Of a stretch of DNA of 64,000 bases, positions 36,024 to 44,322 are shown piece after piece. Origin of the DNA: Pedobacter sp. PACM 27299 (GTDB lineage Bacteria > Bacteroidota > Bacteroidia > Sphingobacteriales > Sphingobacteriaceae). Location: positions 4,650,001-4,714,000 of the forward strand of contig NZ_CP012996.1 in NCBI RefSeq assembly GCF_001412655.1, read 5' to 3'. The notes under the pieces were generated by a model, which searched no databases, had not been told where the DNA came from, and saw only the letters and a program-made list of their open reading frames with translations. The translations under genes and the position numbers were made by a program. Position 1 is the stretch's first letter, and each line of letters starts with the position of its first letter.

Positions 36024-36464
36024 ATGAACTATCATAACATAGAAATTTTATTTGTAGAAGACAGTGCTGACGATGCCGCATTGACCATTCGCGCACTAAA
36101 AAAAGGTGGTGTGACCAATAAATTACATCATGTGATCAATGGTGCTGAAGCACTTGACTTTCTATACTGCAGAGGGGAATTTTCTTCCAGAAGCGATCAG
36201 GAGTTTCCTAAATTAATCCTATTGGATTTAAAAATGCCTAAGATATCAGGAGTACAGGTCCTGGAAAAGATTAAATCAGATCCAAAGCTAAAGTCTATTC
36301 CAGTAGTGATGCTGACCTCCTCTAATGAAGGTCCGGATATTGAAAAGTGTTTTTCATTGGGGGCAAACAGTTATATCGTGAAGCCTGTAGATAGTGATAA
36401 CTTTTTCAAAACAGTCAAAGAGATTGGTTTATACTGGATGGTATTGAGCCAGCCGGCACATTAA
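36024..36464 (+). CDS. Rcp1-type response regulator
   Basis: A 146-residue single-domain receiver from the ATG at 36024; the frame extends upstream inside the kinase gene but without homology. Acidic residues in ILFVEDSADDAAL, acceptor in LILLDLKMPKISGVQVLEKIK (Asp near 66), MLTSSNE and YIVKPVD lysine are present. The long loop (CRGEFSSRSDQEFP) is typical of the Rcp1 type found next to phytochrome-like kinases. Its stop overlaps the next start by one base. Confidence 0.93.
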   Translation: MNYHNIEILFVEDSADDAALTIRALKKGGVTNKLHHVINGAEALDFLYCRGEFSSRSDQEFPKLILLDLKMPKISGVQVLEKIKSDPKLKSIPVVMLTSSNEGPDIEKCFSLGANSYIVKPVDSDNFFKTVKEIGLYWMVLSQPAH

Positions 36465-37993
36465 TGGCCACAATCCTTAGAATACTCATTGTTGAAGACA
36501 ATGAAAGCGATGCTGACTTACTATTGCGTGAGCTGAAAAAATCTGAGCTGAGTTTTACATCAGCAGTGATTCAAACACGTGCAGAATTTGAAAAAGCGCT
36601 CGATAATTTTAGTCCTGACCTGATATTATCAGACTATTCGCTTCCATCATTTGATGCGGAAAGTGCTTTTCACATTAAACAGGAACACCATTCAGAAATC
36701 CCATTTATCATTGTATCAGGTATCATTGGAGAGGAAAATGCCGTTAAACTGATTAAAGCTGGTGTGACTGATTATGTATCAAAAAACAGTCTTTTCACCT
36801 TATCTACTAAAATCAACAGGGCCTTAAATGACAGTCAGATCAGGAAGGAAAAGTTGCTGGCGGATGAAAAGTTAAAACAGATTAATGAGGAACTTTCATT
36901 GCTAAATCAGGAGCTGGAAGACCGCGTGATCAAGCGCACCAGAGCTTTGGCTGAAAGTGAACGTCGTTTCCGAAGCATGATGGAGACCATTCCACAACTT
37001 GCCTGGACAAATACAATCAAAGGAGAAGTGGTATTTTACAACCAGCGATGCTCAGATTACACAGGTTTAGATCGCAAAATAAACCGAATGATCGCATTTA
37101 AATCGGTGATCCATGAGGAAGACCTCCATGCGGCCATTGACCAATTCCGCTCGATCCTAAACAACGATGAAGGCGGTGAGTTTCAAATTCGTATCAAACG
37201 CGTCGATGAGCTTTATAGATGGCACCTGATTCGTTTAATGCCCGTTAAAGATCAAACTGGCCAATTGGAGCTTTGGGTGGGAACTGCCACAGACATTCAG
37301 GAACTTCGCTTATTACAGCAGCATAAAGATGACTTTATCATCATTGCCAGTCATGAACTTAAAACTCCCATCACCAGCTTAAAGGCATCTTTGCAACTTC
37401 TAGATCGGATAAAAGACAACCCACCGGCTACTGGCATGCTGGCTAAACTGGTTGTTCAAGCCAATAAAAGTTTAGGAAAAGTCAATGCGCTGATTGAAGA
37501 CCTATTGAACTCCAGCAGGGCCAATCAGGGACAGCTTCACATCAATCAGGAGAATTTTGTATTGTCCAGTATCATTAAAGACTCTTACCATGATTTAACC
37601 ACTGATGGAGTTTACTCCATTAAAACAGAAGGTGATCTGGATATCGCCGTATATGCCGATGCGATTCGGGTGGAGCAGATTGTAATCAACTTCCTCAATA
37701 ATGCGATAAAATATGCGAGCCAGTCTAAAGAGATCAGGATTCGTATTGAGAAGAAAAATGATATGGCTAAAGTCTCTGTCATTGACCGGGGTCCAGGGAT
37801 ACCACCAGAAAAATTGCGTTACATATTTGACCGCTATTATCGTGCAGATAATTCTGGCAATCAGTATACCGGATTAGGCCTCGGCCTATATATTTGTGCA
37901 GAAATCATCAAACAGCACAATGGACAAATCGGCGTAGAAAGTGTATTGGATGAAGGCAGTAATTTCTGGTTTACCATACCAATGGCCAATTAA
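36464..37993 (+). CDS. Receiver-PAS-histidine kinase hybrid
   Basis: A 509-residue soluble protein: receiver (1-125; ILIVEDNESDADLLL, LILSDYSLPSFDAESA), coiled linker (130-165), PAS with PAC (165-285; RRFRSMMETIPQLAWTN), HisKA with IIASHELKTPITSLKASLQ (His near 299) and HATPase with NFLNNAIKYA, DRGPGI and GLGLGLYICAEII (about 400-505). It is translationally coupled to the receiver gene (TAATG). Together the three genes look like a phosphorelay. None has a chromophore-binding GAF/PHY domain although the architecture resembles phytochrome cassettes. Confidence 0.93.
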   Translation: MATILRILIVEDNESDADLLLRELKKSELSFTSAVIQTRAEFEKALDNFSPDLILSDYSLPSFDAESAFHIKQEHHSEIPFIIVSGIIGEENAVKLIKAGVTDYVSKNSLFTLSTKINRALNDSQIRKEKLLADEKLKQINEELSLLNQELEDRVIKRTRALAESERRFRSMMETIPQLAWTNTIKGEVVFYNQRCSDYTGLDRKINRMIAFKSVIHEEDLHAAIDQFRSILNNDEGGEFQIRIKRVDELYRWHLIRLMPVKDQTGQLELWVGTATDIQELRLLQQHKDDFIIIASHELKTPITSLKASLQLLDRIKDNPPATGMLAKLVVQANKSLGKVNALIEDLLNSSRANQGQLHINQENFVLSSIIKDSYHDLTTDGVYSIKTEGDLDIAVYADAIRVEQIVINFLNNAIKYASQSKEIRIRIEKKNDMAKVSVIDRGPGIPPEKLRYIFDRYYRADNSGNQYTGLGLGLYICAEIIKQHNGQIGVESVLDEGSNFWFTIPMAN

Positions 37994-38106
37994 ACAATAG
38001 CCAGATATCTAGACATCTTCAGACACACCCATATTTCTGAAAATTATCAGCCTCAAAATCAGCCCATAAAGCGCTTAAATGAAAATTACTGGTGAATAAT
38101 CAACAT

Positions 38107-38134
38107 TAAGATATCTCCACATCAATATATCTTA
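38107..38134. promoter_or_regulatory. Inverted repeat before parA, candidate operator or centromere-like site
   Basis: TAAGATAT (38107-38114) and ATATCTTA (38127-38134) are perfect arms 12 bases apart, 35 bases before the parA ATG. A related AGATATCT palindrome lies at 38003-38010 and again at 38109-38116. Confidence 0.5.
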
Positions 38135-38169
38135 GTATCATTGCGTATTCGTATAAAGGATATATAGAC

Positions 38170-38913
38170 ATGAAGATTATAGCTGTTATAAATCATAAAG
38201 GTGGTACAGGAAAAACAACTTCTACCTTAAATATTGGCGCCGGTTTAGCTCGTGCGAAAAAGAGAACATTACTAATTGATATTGACCCGCAATCTAACTT
38301 AACAGAAGGTTTAGGATTCAGAGATGTGAAGGTGTCGATTTATGACAGTATCAAAAGTGACACCCCTCTTCCTATAGAAAACATTTCAGAATATTTAGAC
38401 ATTGTCCCTTCCTCACTGGATTTATTAGGTGCAGAGATTGAACTGGTTTCCAGATTGGGCAGAGAAACTATTGTAAAAAGATTGCTGAAAGCAGTTGATG
38501 GAAAATACGACTATGTTTTGATCGATTGTGCGCCTGCTTTAGGCATGTTAACAGTAAACGCATTGGTTGCGGCAGATACTGTATTGATCCCATTAGAAGC
38601 AGAATACTTTGCCTATAGAGGTATTGACCGCCTGGTTTCCATTATTTCAGATGTCCGCACACATTACAATGAAAACCTGACGATCGGTGGTGTATTTATT
38701 ACCAAAATAAACCCGAGAAGGGTGATCACCGAGCAAATCACAGACAGTATCAAAAAATATTTCAGTGATAAGCTATTTGATACTTCCATCAGGGTAAACG
38801 TAGCCTTGATAGAAGCACAGCTGAAAGGCGTAGATGTATTTGAATATGCACCGCTATCGAATGGTGCAGTTGATTACGAAAACCTTACGGAAGAAATTTT
38901 AGTTAAATTATAA
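38170..38913 (+). CDS. ParA-family partition ATPase
   Basis: A 247-residue ParA/Soj-like ATPase lacking an N-terminal DNA-binding extension. The deviant Walker A is NHKGGTGKTTSTLNIG (about 8-23), Walker A' LLIDIDPQSNLTEG and Walker B YVLIDCAPALGMLT are present. Such proteins form ATP-dependent dimers on nucleoid DNA and move or space cargo. The partner gene follows after four bases and is not ParB but a small ribbon-helix-helix protein, the arrangement of plasmid type Ib partition systems. Its cargo here is unknown. Confidence 0.93.
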   Translation: MKIIAVINHKGGTGKTTSTLNIGAGLARAKKRTLLIDIDPQSNLTEGLGFRDVKVSIYDSIKSDTPLPIENISEYLDIVPSSLDLLGAEIELVSRLGRETIVKRLLKAVDGKYDYVLIDCAPALGMLTVNALVAADTVLIPLEAEYFAYRGIDRLVSIISDVRTHYNENLTIGGVFITKINPRRVITEQITDSIKKYFSDKLFDTSIRVNVALIEAQLKGVDVFEYAPLSNGAVDYENLTEEILVKL

Positions 38914-38917
38914 GATT

Positions 38918-39178
38918 ATGGCAAAGAAAAATCTGGGTGGCATAGAGGATAACAATAAAAACTTAGGCGGTGTATCCGCATTGTTCAATTCTCCTTCAAA
39001 AGAGACGGCCCCTGTAAAAGGAGAAAAGCAAGCTCCGCTAACGGACGACGAAACCGTCACTTATCCATTAAGACTTAAAAAAAGTGCTTTAAAAGCGTTG
39101 AAAATCCTGGGCGCACAGCAAGGAATAACCGTTAAAGACCTGATCTTAAAAGTGGTGGAAAAAGAATACAATTTATAA
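38918..39178 (+). CDS. Small ribbon-helix-helix protein, ParG-like partner of ParA
   Basis: An 86-residue protein. The first 45 residues are flexible and polar, with two KNLGG motifs. The C-terminal 40 residues read as a ribbon-helix-helix: strand TYPLRL, helix KSALKALKILGAQQG, helix TVKDLILKVVEKEYN. A disordered N-terminus plus RHH C-terminus is the layout of ParG-type centromere binders and autorepressors. Four bases after parA, so coexpressed. The assignment rests on fold appearance and context. Confidence 0.75.
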   Translation: MAKKNLGGIEDNNKNLGGVSALFNSPSKETAPVKGEKQAPLTDDETVTYPLRLKKSALKALKILGAQQGITVKDLILKVVEKEYNL

Positions 39179-39221
39179 AATTAAGAATAGCCTCAGCTTA
39201 TGATATGTTTATAATCAATCA

Positions 39222-39245
39222 TGACATCTAGGTATCTTAATGTCA
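39222..39245. promoter_or_regulatory. Inverted repeat after the parA cassette
   Basis: TGACAT (39222-39227) and ATGTCA (39240-39245) flank a 12-base spacer that contains TATCTTA, the same heptamer as in the right arm of the upstream repeat (38128-38134). GACATCT is shared with 38012-38018. Same spacer length as upstream. Confidence 0.4.
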
Positions 39246-39345
39246 AAGTAACTGCTGGATAACGTCTACAATGTATTTTGTTTCTTACAAATAGATTTTT
39301 GGGTTGTAATTTGTGTTAACCACATACACACAAATGTAAACTGTT

Positions 39346-40125
39346 ATGAAAAAATTACTCTTAAGCGTGATGGCATGCTATGCCCTGAGCGCTGGTGCCC
39401 AAGAGGTGCCCGACAACAAAAACTATCTATACCTCTATTCTGATTCCATCATTTACGCTAATAGAATTCAGCTGAGGCCTGATTTCTCGGGCTATTGGCA
39501 GCTGAGAGTAGATTCCCGCCGAATTCCGGTGGATCAGGTAAAGTTTTTCAACAATGAAGATGGCTTCTTTGCGAACACAAAAAAGCTGAATTTTGCCAGA
39601 ATCAGTCAATTTTCTGAAAGGATTATTGAAGGAAAAATCAACCTTTACCAGGAAAGACCCTATGATCCATTCAGCTATGACGGAAGTTATAGACATGGCT
39701 ATGGATACAGACCAGGTCGATATCCGGCAGTAGACATGTCTATGTATTACAACAAAGGTTATACTGACCTCAAAAAGGTAAACTACAACAACCTGAAGTA
39801 TGATATGGCTGACAATCCGGAGAGCATGAAATTTCTAAATAAGTATAGAAAAAGCGCCAGCCGCAGTAAAATCATGTACGTCACTGCAGGCGCATCAATT
39901 ATTGCTGGTTTTGTTTCTTTTCTGGCTACAGGAACTGGTCATAACGATAGGCCATCTGGCTTTGGTTTTGATAACGGTCCCAGCCTAAAAAGTCCAAGTT
40001 ACACCGCCAGTTATGTATTAATGGGCGTTGGTTTCGGCATGGCAGTGGGCGGATACGCAGTACAATCTGCTGGTGCAGGAAACATTGAAAATGCGGTAGA
40101 TGCCTATAATAGGGAATTAAGGTGA
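39346..40125 (+). CDS. Uncharacterised exported protein
   Basis: A 259-residue protein with a signal peptide (LLLSVMACYALSAGAQE). The middle is Tyr/Arg/Gly-rich (SYRHGYGYRPGRYPAVD). Two hydrophobic segments follow (IMYVTAGASIIAGFVSFLAT, about 177-196, and YVLMGVGFGMAVGGYAV, about 223-239) that could be membrane hairpins. I do not recognise a family. It follows the parA cassette by 167 bases and has its own terminator. Confidence 0.8.
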   Translation: MKKLLLSVMACYALSAGAQEVPDNKNYLYLYSDSIIYANRIQLRPDFSGYWQLRVDSRRIPVDQVKFFNNEDGFFANTKKLNFARISQFSERIIEGKINLYQERPYDPFSYDGSYRHGYGYRPGRYPAVDMSMYYNKGYTDLKKVNYNNLKYDMADNPESMKFLNKYRKSASRSKIMYVTAGASIIAGFVSFLATGTGHNDRPSGFGFDNGPSLKSPSYTASYVLMGVGFGMAVGGYAVQSAGAGNIENAVDAYNRELR

Positions 40126-40168
40126 TCCATTATAAAATAATGAGTAGCGAGCGAGTTGCTTAATTTCA

Positions 40169-40212
40169 ATGCCCCCATTAATTATTTAAAATTTTTGGGG
40201 GCATTTTTTTTT
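40169..40212 (+). terminator. Rho-independent terminator
   Basis: AATGCCCCC (40169-40177) pairs with GGGGGCATT (40197-40205), followed by a run of T to 40212. Classical structure ending the gene at 39346-40125. Confidence 0.9.
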
Positions 40213-40292
40213 AAAGTAACCTGGTTAAAAAATCTCATTAAAAAGGAATTACCTTGATCACAATTCAGGAAAAACCTCCTACTTTTAGCGTA

Positions 40293-41228
40293 ATGAAAAG
40301 TACAGCCCCCATCATTCTTTTTGTATACAACCGTTTATCGCACACGCAGCAGGTGATTGCCGCTTTAAAAGAGAATCTGTTATCAAAAGATTCTGAATTA
40401 TATATTTATTCCGATGCTGCAAAAAATGAGGATGCACTGGATAATGTGAACGAACTTAGAGCTTATTTACCTGGCATAACCGGATTTAAAGACCTTCATA
40501 TCCGCCTGCGAGATCAAAATCTTGGAGTAGATGAAAATGTGATTTTGGGAGTAACCGAAGTCATCCATCAGCATGGTAAGGCCATAGTACTGGAAGATGA
40601 TTTGGTGACCTCTCCCTGGTTCTTAAAATACATGAATGATGCTCTTGATTATTATGAAAATAAGGAAGAAGTAATTTCCATACATGGTTATGTCTACCCT
40701 ATTCAGCGAGGATTAAAAGAAGTTTTCTTTTTAAAAGGAGCGGATTGCTGGGGTTGGGCCACCTGGAAAAGAGGATGGGATTTATTTGAACCAGATGGAA
40801 AAATATTGCTGGATCAAATGCAGGCCAGGAATCTTCAGAAAGAATTTGATTTTGACAATACTGCCCCCTATTTCAAGGCATTGGAAGAGCAAGCAATGGG
40901 CAAAACTAAAGTTTGGGATATCAGATGGTATGCTGCTGCTTTTTTAGCAGGAAAATTAACACTCTACCCTGGCCAGTCAATGGTGGCTAATATTGGTCAT
41001 GACGCAACTGGGGAGCATTGCGGAGCCAGTACAAATTTTGATGTGGTCCTTGCCCAATCCCCTGTGTCGGTGGAAACAGAGGTTGTCCCAGACCCAGCAG
41101 CCTTTCTCGCATTTTCAGATTTTTTAAAAAAGCTATCGGCTGATCAAACTAGACCACCAAAAGGAATCCTGTCCAGATCTTTTAAAAAGCTGAAAGACAC
41201 CACTAAAAAACTGTTCAAAGTGATTTAA
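40293..41228 (+). CDS. Glycosyltransferase, GT2/GNT-I-like
   Basis: A 311-residue soluble enzyme from the ATG at 40293; a TTG 13 codons upstream is possible but adds no homology. GT-A features are APIILFVYNRLSHTQQVIAAL at the N-terminus, YIYSDAAK, AIVLEDDLVTSPWFLKYMN with the metal-binding acidic cluster (about 100-117) and GADCWGWATWKRGWDLFEPD (about 150-170). The EDD and WGWATWKRGW blocks are typical of sugar transferases for surface glycans. It stands 58 bases before the ATP-grasp gene on the same strand. Confidence 0.88.
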   Translation: MKSTAPIILFVYNRLSHTQQVIAALKENLLSKDSELYIYSDAAKNEDALDNVNELRAYLPGITGFKDLHIRLRDQNLGVDENVILGVTEVIHQHGKAIVLEDDLVTSPWFLKYMNDALDYYENKEEVISIHGYVYPIQRGLKEVFFLKGADCWGWATWKRGWDLFEPDGKILLDQMQARNLQKEFDFDNTAPYFKALEEQAMGKTKVWDIRWYAAAFLAGKLTLYPGQSMVANIGHDATGEHCGASTNFDVVLAQSPVSVETEVVPDPAAFLAFSDFLKKLSADQTRPPKGILSRSFKKLKDTTKKLFKVI

Positions 41229-41286
41229 TTATTCTTTAATATCCATTACCTATTCATTGCATTTTTATGCGCCAAATATTTACATC

Positions 41287-42162
41287 ATGAAAATTGCTTA
41301 CGTTTCTTACCATATTCAGGAAATATATACCTCCACTACAGAAGATGAAGAGTTCACACTCTTAAATTTCCTTTTAGATAAAGGCCTATCCATTGAGCGC
41401 GTCATCTGGAATGACCCCTTGGTTAAATGGGAAAATTATCAGCTTGCTATTCTTAAATCACCATGGGATTATACAGAACACCTAACTGATTTTCAGAACT
41501 GGCTGCATCAGCTCGAATCTTTAGGCATTCAGCTATTGAATCCTTATGAACGTGTGAGATGGAACATGGACAAGCATTACCTCAAAGAAATTACGGACTC
41601 CGGCTTGCCAGTGATCCCTTCATCCTATCTTGAAAAAGGCAGTGTGCTGACTGATTTACAAGCCTTACTCAGCTCGTTTAATGTCGATAAACTGATTATT
41701 AAACCTTGTGTCAGTGCCGGAGCCAGGAATACATTTATCCTTAACGCAGCAAACTTTTCCGAAAAACAGGAACTCATCAACAGTCTGCTCCAGCAGGAAG
41801 CTTTTATAGTTCAGCCTTTTATGAAAGAAGTTTTTGAAGGTGAGTGGTCTTTTCTATTCTTTAACGGAAAATACAGTCATTGCCTTTTAAAAGTACCTAA
41901 AGATGGAGAATTCAGGGTCCAGCATTACTATGGCGGCAGCGTTAATGCCGCACAAACCGCAGACAAATACATTCCCGAAGCCCAGGCTTATGTAACTCAA
42001 TTTGCGGAAGGATGCCTTTATGCCAGAGTCGATGGTCTCATCGTGAACGATCAATTAAACCTCATGGAACTGGAACTTATTGAACCTTATCTTTTCCTAA
42101 GTACACAACCTGAATCTTTTATAAATTATTATCAGGCTTTATCAGCTCATCTTCGGGATTAA
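41287..42162 (+). CDS. ATP-grasp-domain protein
   Basis: A 291-residue protein from the ATG at 41287. The N-terminal pre-grasp part (IAYVSYHIQEIYTSTTEDEEF, LAILKSPWDY) and the ATP-grasp core (KHYLKEITDSGLPVIPS, LIIKPCVSAGARNTFIL, IVQPFMKEVFEGEWSFLFFNG, CLYARVDGLIVNDQLNLMELELIEPYLFL) match the glutathione-synthetase-like group that joins a carboxylate to an amine or thiol. The substrate is unknown. It is followed by a hairpin terminator and then by a pseudogene scar. Confidence 0.88.
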   Translation: MKIAYVSYHIQEIYTSTTEDEEFTLLNFLLDKGLSIERVIWNDPLVKWENYQLAILKSPWDYTEHLTDFQNWLHQLESLGIQLLNPYERVRWNMDKHYLKEITDSGLPVIPSSYLEKGSVLTDLQALLSSFNVDKLIIKPCVSAGARNTFILNAANFSEKQELINSLLQQEAFIVQPFMKEVFEGEWSFLFFNGKYSHCLLKVPKDGEFRVQHYYGGSVNAAQTADKYIPEAQAYVTQFAEGCLYARVDGLIVNDQLNLMELELIEPYLFLSTQPESFINYYQALSAHLRD

Positions 42163-42175
42163 GCTCAGGAAATCA

Positions 42176-42245
42176 TAGCTAAAGGAACTGTCAGCTTAAA
42201 GCAATTTGATATTGGTTATTATTGACAGTTCTTTAGCCATTTTTA
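42176..42245 (+). terminator. Long-stem terminator after the ATP-grasp gene
   Basis: TAGCTAAAGGAACTGTCA (42176-42193) pairs with TGACAGTTCTTTAGCCA (42223-42239) apart from one bulge and one mismatch, followed by TTTTT. Confidence 0.7.
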
Positions 42246-42256
42246 GCATTTATTGA

Positions 42257-42620
42257 CCAGATTTGGAGGCTACTTTGTACCATGCATTAAAAAGCCATGG
42301 CCTTCCTAAAGACCAATTGCAATTGGTTTGGGACACCATTGCGCTGCATACCACCATCGGCATTGTAGAACATAAAGAGCCGGAAGTGGCATTGATGTAC
42401 TCCGGGGTTGGACTTGATGTGATGGGTGAAGGCTATGAGCACCTGACTGAAACCAACCGGGTAGAGATCATCAAAGCATTCCCGAGAAATGATTTCAAGA
42501 AAAAAATCATTCCCACTTTTTTTGGCGGATTTGAGCATAAAACAGAGACGACATTTGGAAACATTAAAGCTGATGTTTGTGCTTATATGATCCCCAATTT
42601 CGAACGTAAAAACTATTCCG
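42257..42620 (+). pseudogene. HD-domain (cyanamide-hydratase-like) protein remnant
   Basis: The frame encodes only the C-terminal half of an HD phosphohydrolase-like protein: LVWDTIALHTTIG, KEPEVALMYSGVGLDVMGEGY and FEHKTETTFGNIKADVCA are family landmarks that normally follow the metal-binding HD motif. The N-terminal half with that motif is absent; the frame is closed by a stop at 42254-42256. Homology ends near the NFERKNY stretch, where AraC-like sequence begins in another frame. Not functional as written. Confidence 0.75.
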
Positions 42621-42621
42621 C

Positions 42622-43091
42622 CACATTAAAATGCTGGGTGAAGAGTTTAAAAAACCCAATTACGTCAATAAAATAGAAGTCATGGCTGCTTATTTAAAGA
42701 TCATCATGATTAAGATCGCAAATATAAATATCGGTCAGAGCAGTGGCATTGATACCTATGAAAATCATCTTTACCGTCAATTCCTTGAATTACTTAGCGA
42801 GTACTACCGGAAATATCACGAAGTATCGGATTACGCCAATCTACTTTCCATCTCTTCCCGAAAGCTCACTGACCTCTCTAAGCGCTGTGCCGGAAAAGGA
42901 GCAAAAGACAACATCAACGGCTAACAGATTGAAGAGGCTAAACGCTCGCTGCAATTCAGTTCGCTGCCTGTTAAGGAAGTCGCGTATCAACTTAATTTTG
43001 CCAGTCCAGAGCAATTCAGCCACTTCTTTAAAAAACACACCACCTTCTACCCTGGCGACTACCGCAGCAATTTTGTGAAAATAGGCCCGTA
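42622..43091 (+). pseudogene. AraC-family regulator remnant with in-frame stop
   Basis: From about 42622 one frame encodes the linker and two HTH motifs of an AraC regulator (AAYLKIIMIKIANI, YANLLSISSRKLTDLSKR, then EEAKRSLQFSS, VKEVAYQLNFASPEQFSHFFKKHTTFYPGDYR). The N-terminal cupin domain is lost at the junction with the HD remnant, and TAA at 42922-42924 interrupts the frame between the HTH motifs without a shift. A truncated 97-residue product is possible, but it would lack DNA binding by the second HTH. Confidence 0.8.
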
Positions 43092-43246
43092 ATTATCATC
43101 CCAGTAAACCGATAAGCAGTTAGAACTCCTGAGGCTAATATTTTCCATTCAAAATATAGTTCCTATTTTTTTTTATAAATTAGATCACTGTAAATGAACA
43201 CTTAACTCATTAAATTCTATTAATTAAACAATACCACTATTCGTTT

Positions 43247-43741
43247 ATGAAAAACTTTGATTGGACTTCTTTTACTAAAACAATCGCCATTAAAGCACCT
43301 TTATCAACTATTTATAATGCCTGGACGCAAGTTGAAGAACTGGAGAAGTGGTTTCTGGAACGTGTGATTTTTACTGATGAGCAAGGAAAAACACTGGATA
43401 AAACGCTAAACGTGACCGCTGGATGCACTTATGACTGGCTTTGGTATTTATATGAGGATGCGATGCAGGGACTAATTAAAAAAGCAAATAGTAAAGACTT
43501 TATTCAGTTCAGTTTTGAAGGAGATTGCCTGGTAGATGTGAATTTATCTGAGAAAAACGGTTATACCATTGTCGTGCTCAGGCAGCACCACATTCCTGAA
43601 GACGATCAATCTAAACAGTTCATCAGGCTTGGATGTGCAAGTGGCTGGGCTTTTTACCTGCTCAACCTAAAATCCGTATATGAAGGTGGCCTGGATCTTA
43701 GAAATAAAGATGAACATTTACAACCAATGATCAATAATTAG
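43247..43741 (+). CDS. SRPBCC/AHSA1-like domain protein
   Basis: A 164-residue protein of the START/AHSA1 fold: FTKTIAIKAPLSTIYNAWTQVEELEKWFLERVIF at the N-terminus is the standard opening, with IQFSFEGDCLVDVNLSEKNG and a C-terminal helix GWAFYLLNLKSVYEGGLDLR. Such domains bind hydrophobic ligands or act as Hsp90-ATPase-activator-like proteins. The function is not specified. Monocistronic or paired with the following Dabb gene (35 bases). Confidence 0.88.
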   Translation: MKNFDWTSFTKTIAIKAPLSTIYNAWTQVEELEKWFLERVIFTDEQGKTLDKTLNVTAGCTYDWLWYLYEDAMQGLIKKANSKDFIQFSFEGDCLVDVNLSEKNGYTIVVLRQHHIPEDDQSKQFIRLGCASGWAFYLLNLKSVYEGGLDLRNKDEHLQPMINN

Positions 43742-43776
43742 TATTCAAATCTTTATTTTTCATAGATTTAGGAAAT

Positions 43777-44184
43777 ATGAATAAGGCTAACAGAAGAAAA
43801 TTTATTGGGACTGCAGCTGTTCTTTCCGTTGGAACAATGGCAAGCGCAATACCCTTAACCCATACAAAAGATGATTATCCAGTGGTACATCATGTATTTT
43901 TCTGGTTGAAAAACCCAGAATCAAAAGCAGACCGTGATCAATTGATTGCAGGCGTAAAAACACTTTCTAAAATACCAACTGTACGAAAAATCCATGTTGG
44001 CGTTACCGCTAGCACAGAAAAACGTGATGTCATTGACAGCAGCTGGAGCGTATCCGAACTGATGTTCTTTTCTGATCTTGAAGGACAGGCCACTTACCAG
44101 ACGCACCCCATACATCTGGAATTCATTAAAAACTACAGTCATTTGTGGGAAAAGGTGCTCGTTTATGATATAATAGAGGCCTAA
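43777..44184 (+). CDS. Exported Dabb (stress-responsive A/B barrel) protein
   Basis: A 135-residue protein. The N-terminus has a twin-arginine-like export signal (NRRKFIGTAAVLSVGTMASA). The mature part is a dimeric alpha/beta-barrel Dabb domain: VVHHVFFWLKNPESKADRDQLIAGVKTL, VRKIHVGVTAS and HPIHLEFIKNYSHLWEKVLVYD. Dabb proteins are of mixed function. The Tat-type leader suggests folding in the cytoplasm before export. Confidence 0.87.
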   Translation: MNKANRRKFIGTAAVLSVGTMASAIPLTHTKDDYPVVHHVFFWLKNPESKADRDQLIAGVKTLSKIPTVRKIHVGVTASTEKRDVIDSSWSVSELMFFSDLEGQATYQTHPIHLEFIKNYSHLWEKVLVYDIIEA

Positions 44185-44285
44185 CTCAGCCTCTGTTTTC
44201 TTCATCTAAATTCTTCGTAATCTCCTAAAATAAAAGCCAACTTGTAAATAATAACATAAAAAACAGGAATTCTAAATTAATTCTC

Positions 44286-44293
44286 TAATTTTG
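44286..44293 (+). promoter_or_regulatory. Candidate -7 element for the TetR gene
   Basis: TAATTTTG fits TAnnTTTG. Transcription would start near 44300, which excludes the TTG start at 44296 and supports the ATG at 44323. Confidence 0.45.
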
Positions 44294-44322
44294 TATTGAA
44301 CAACACAAAATTAAATCTAGAG

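Noticed and set aside
38170..39178. Standard chromosomal ParABS locus
   Set aside because: The partner is a small RHH protein rather than ParB, and no canonical 16-bp parS sequence was seen.
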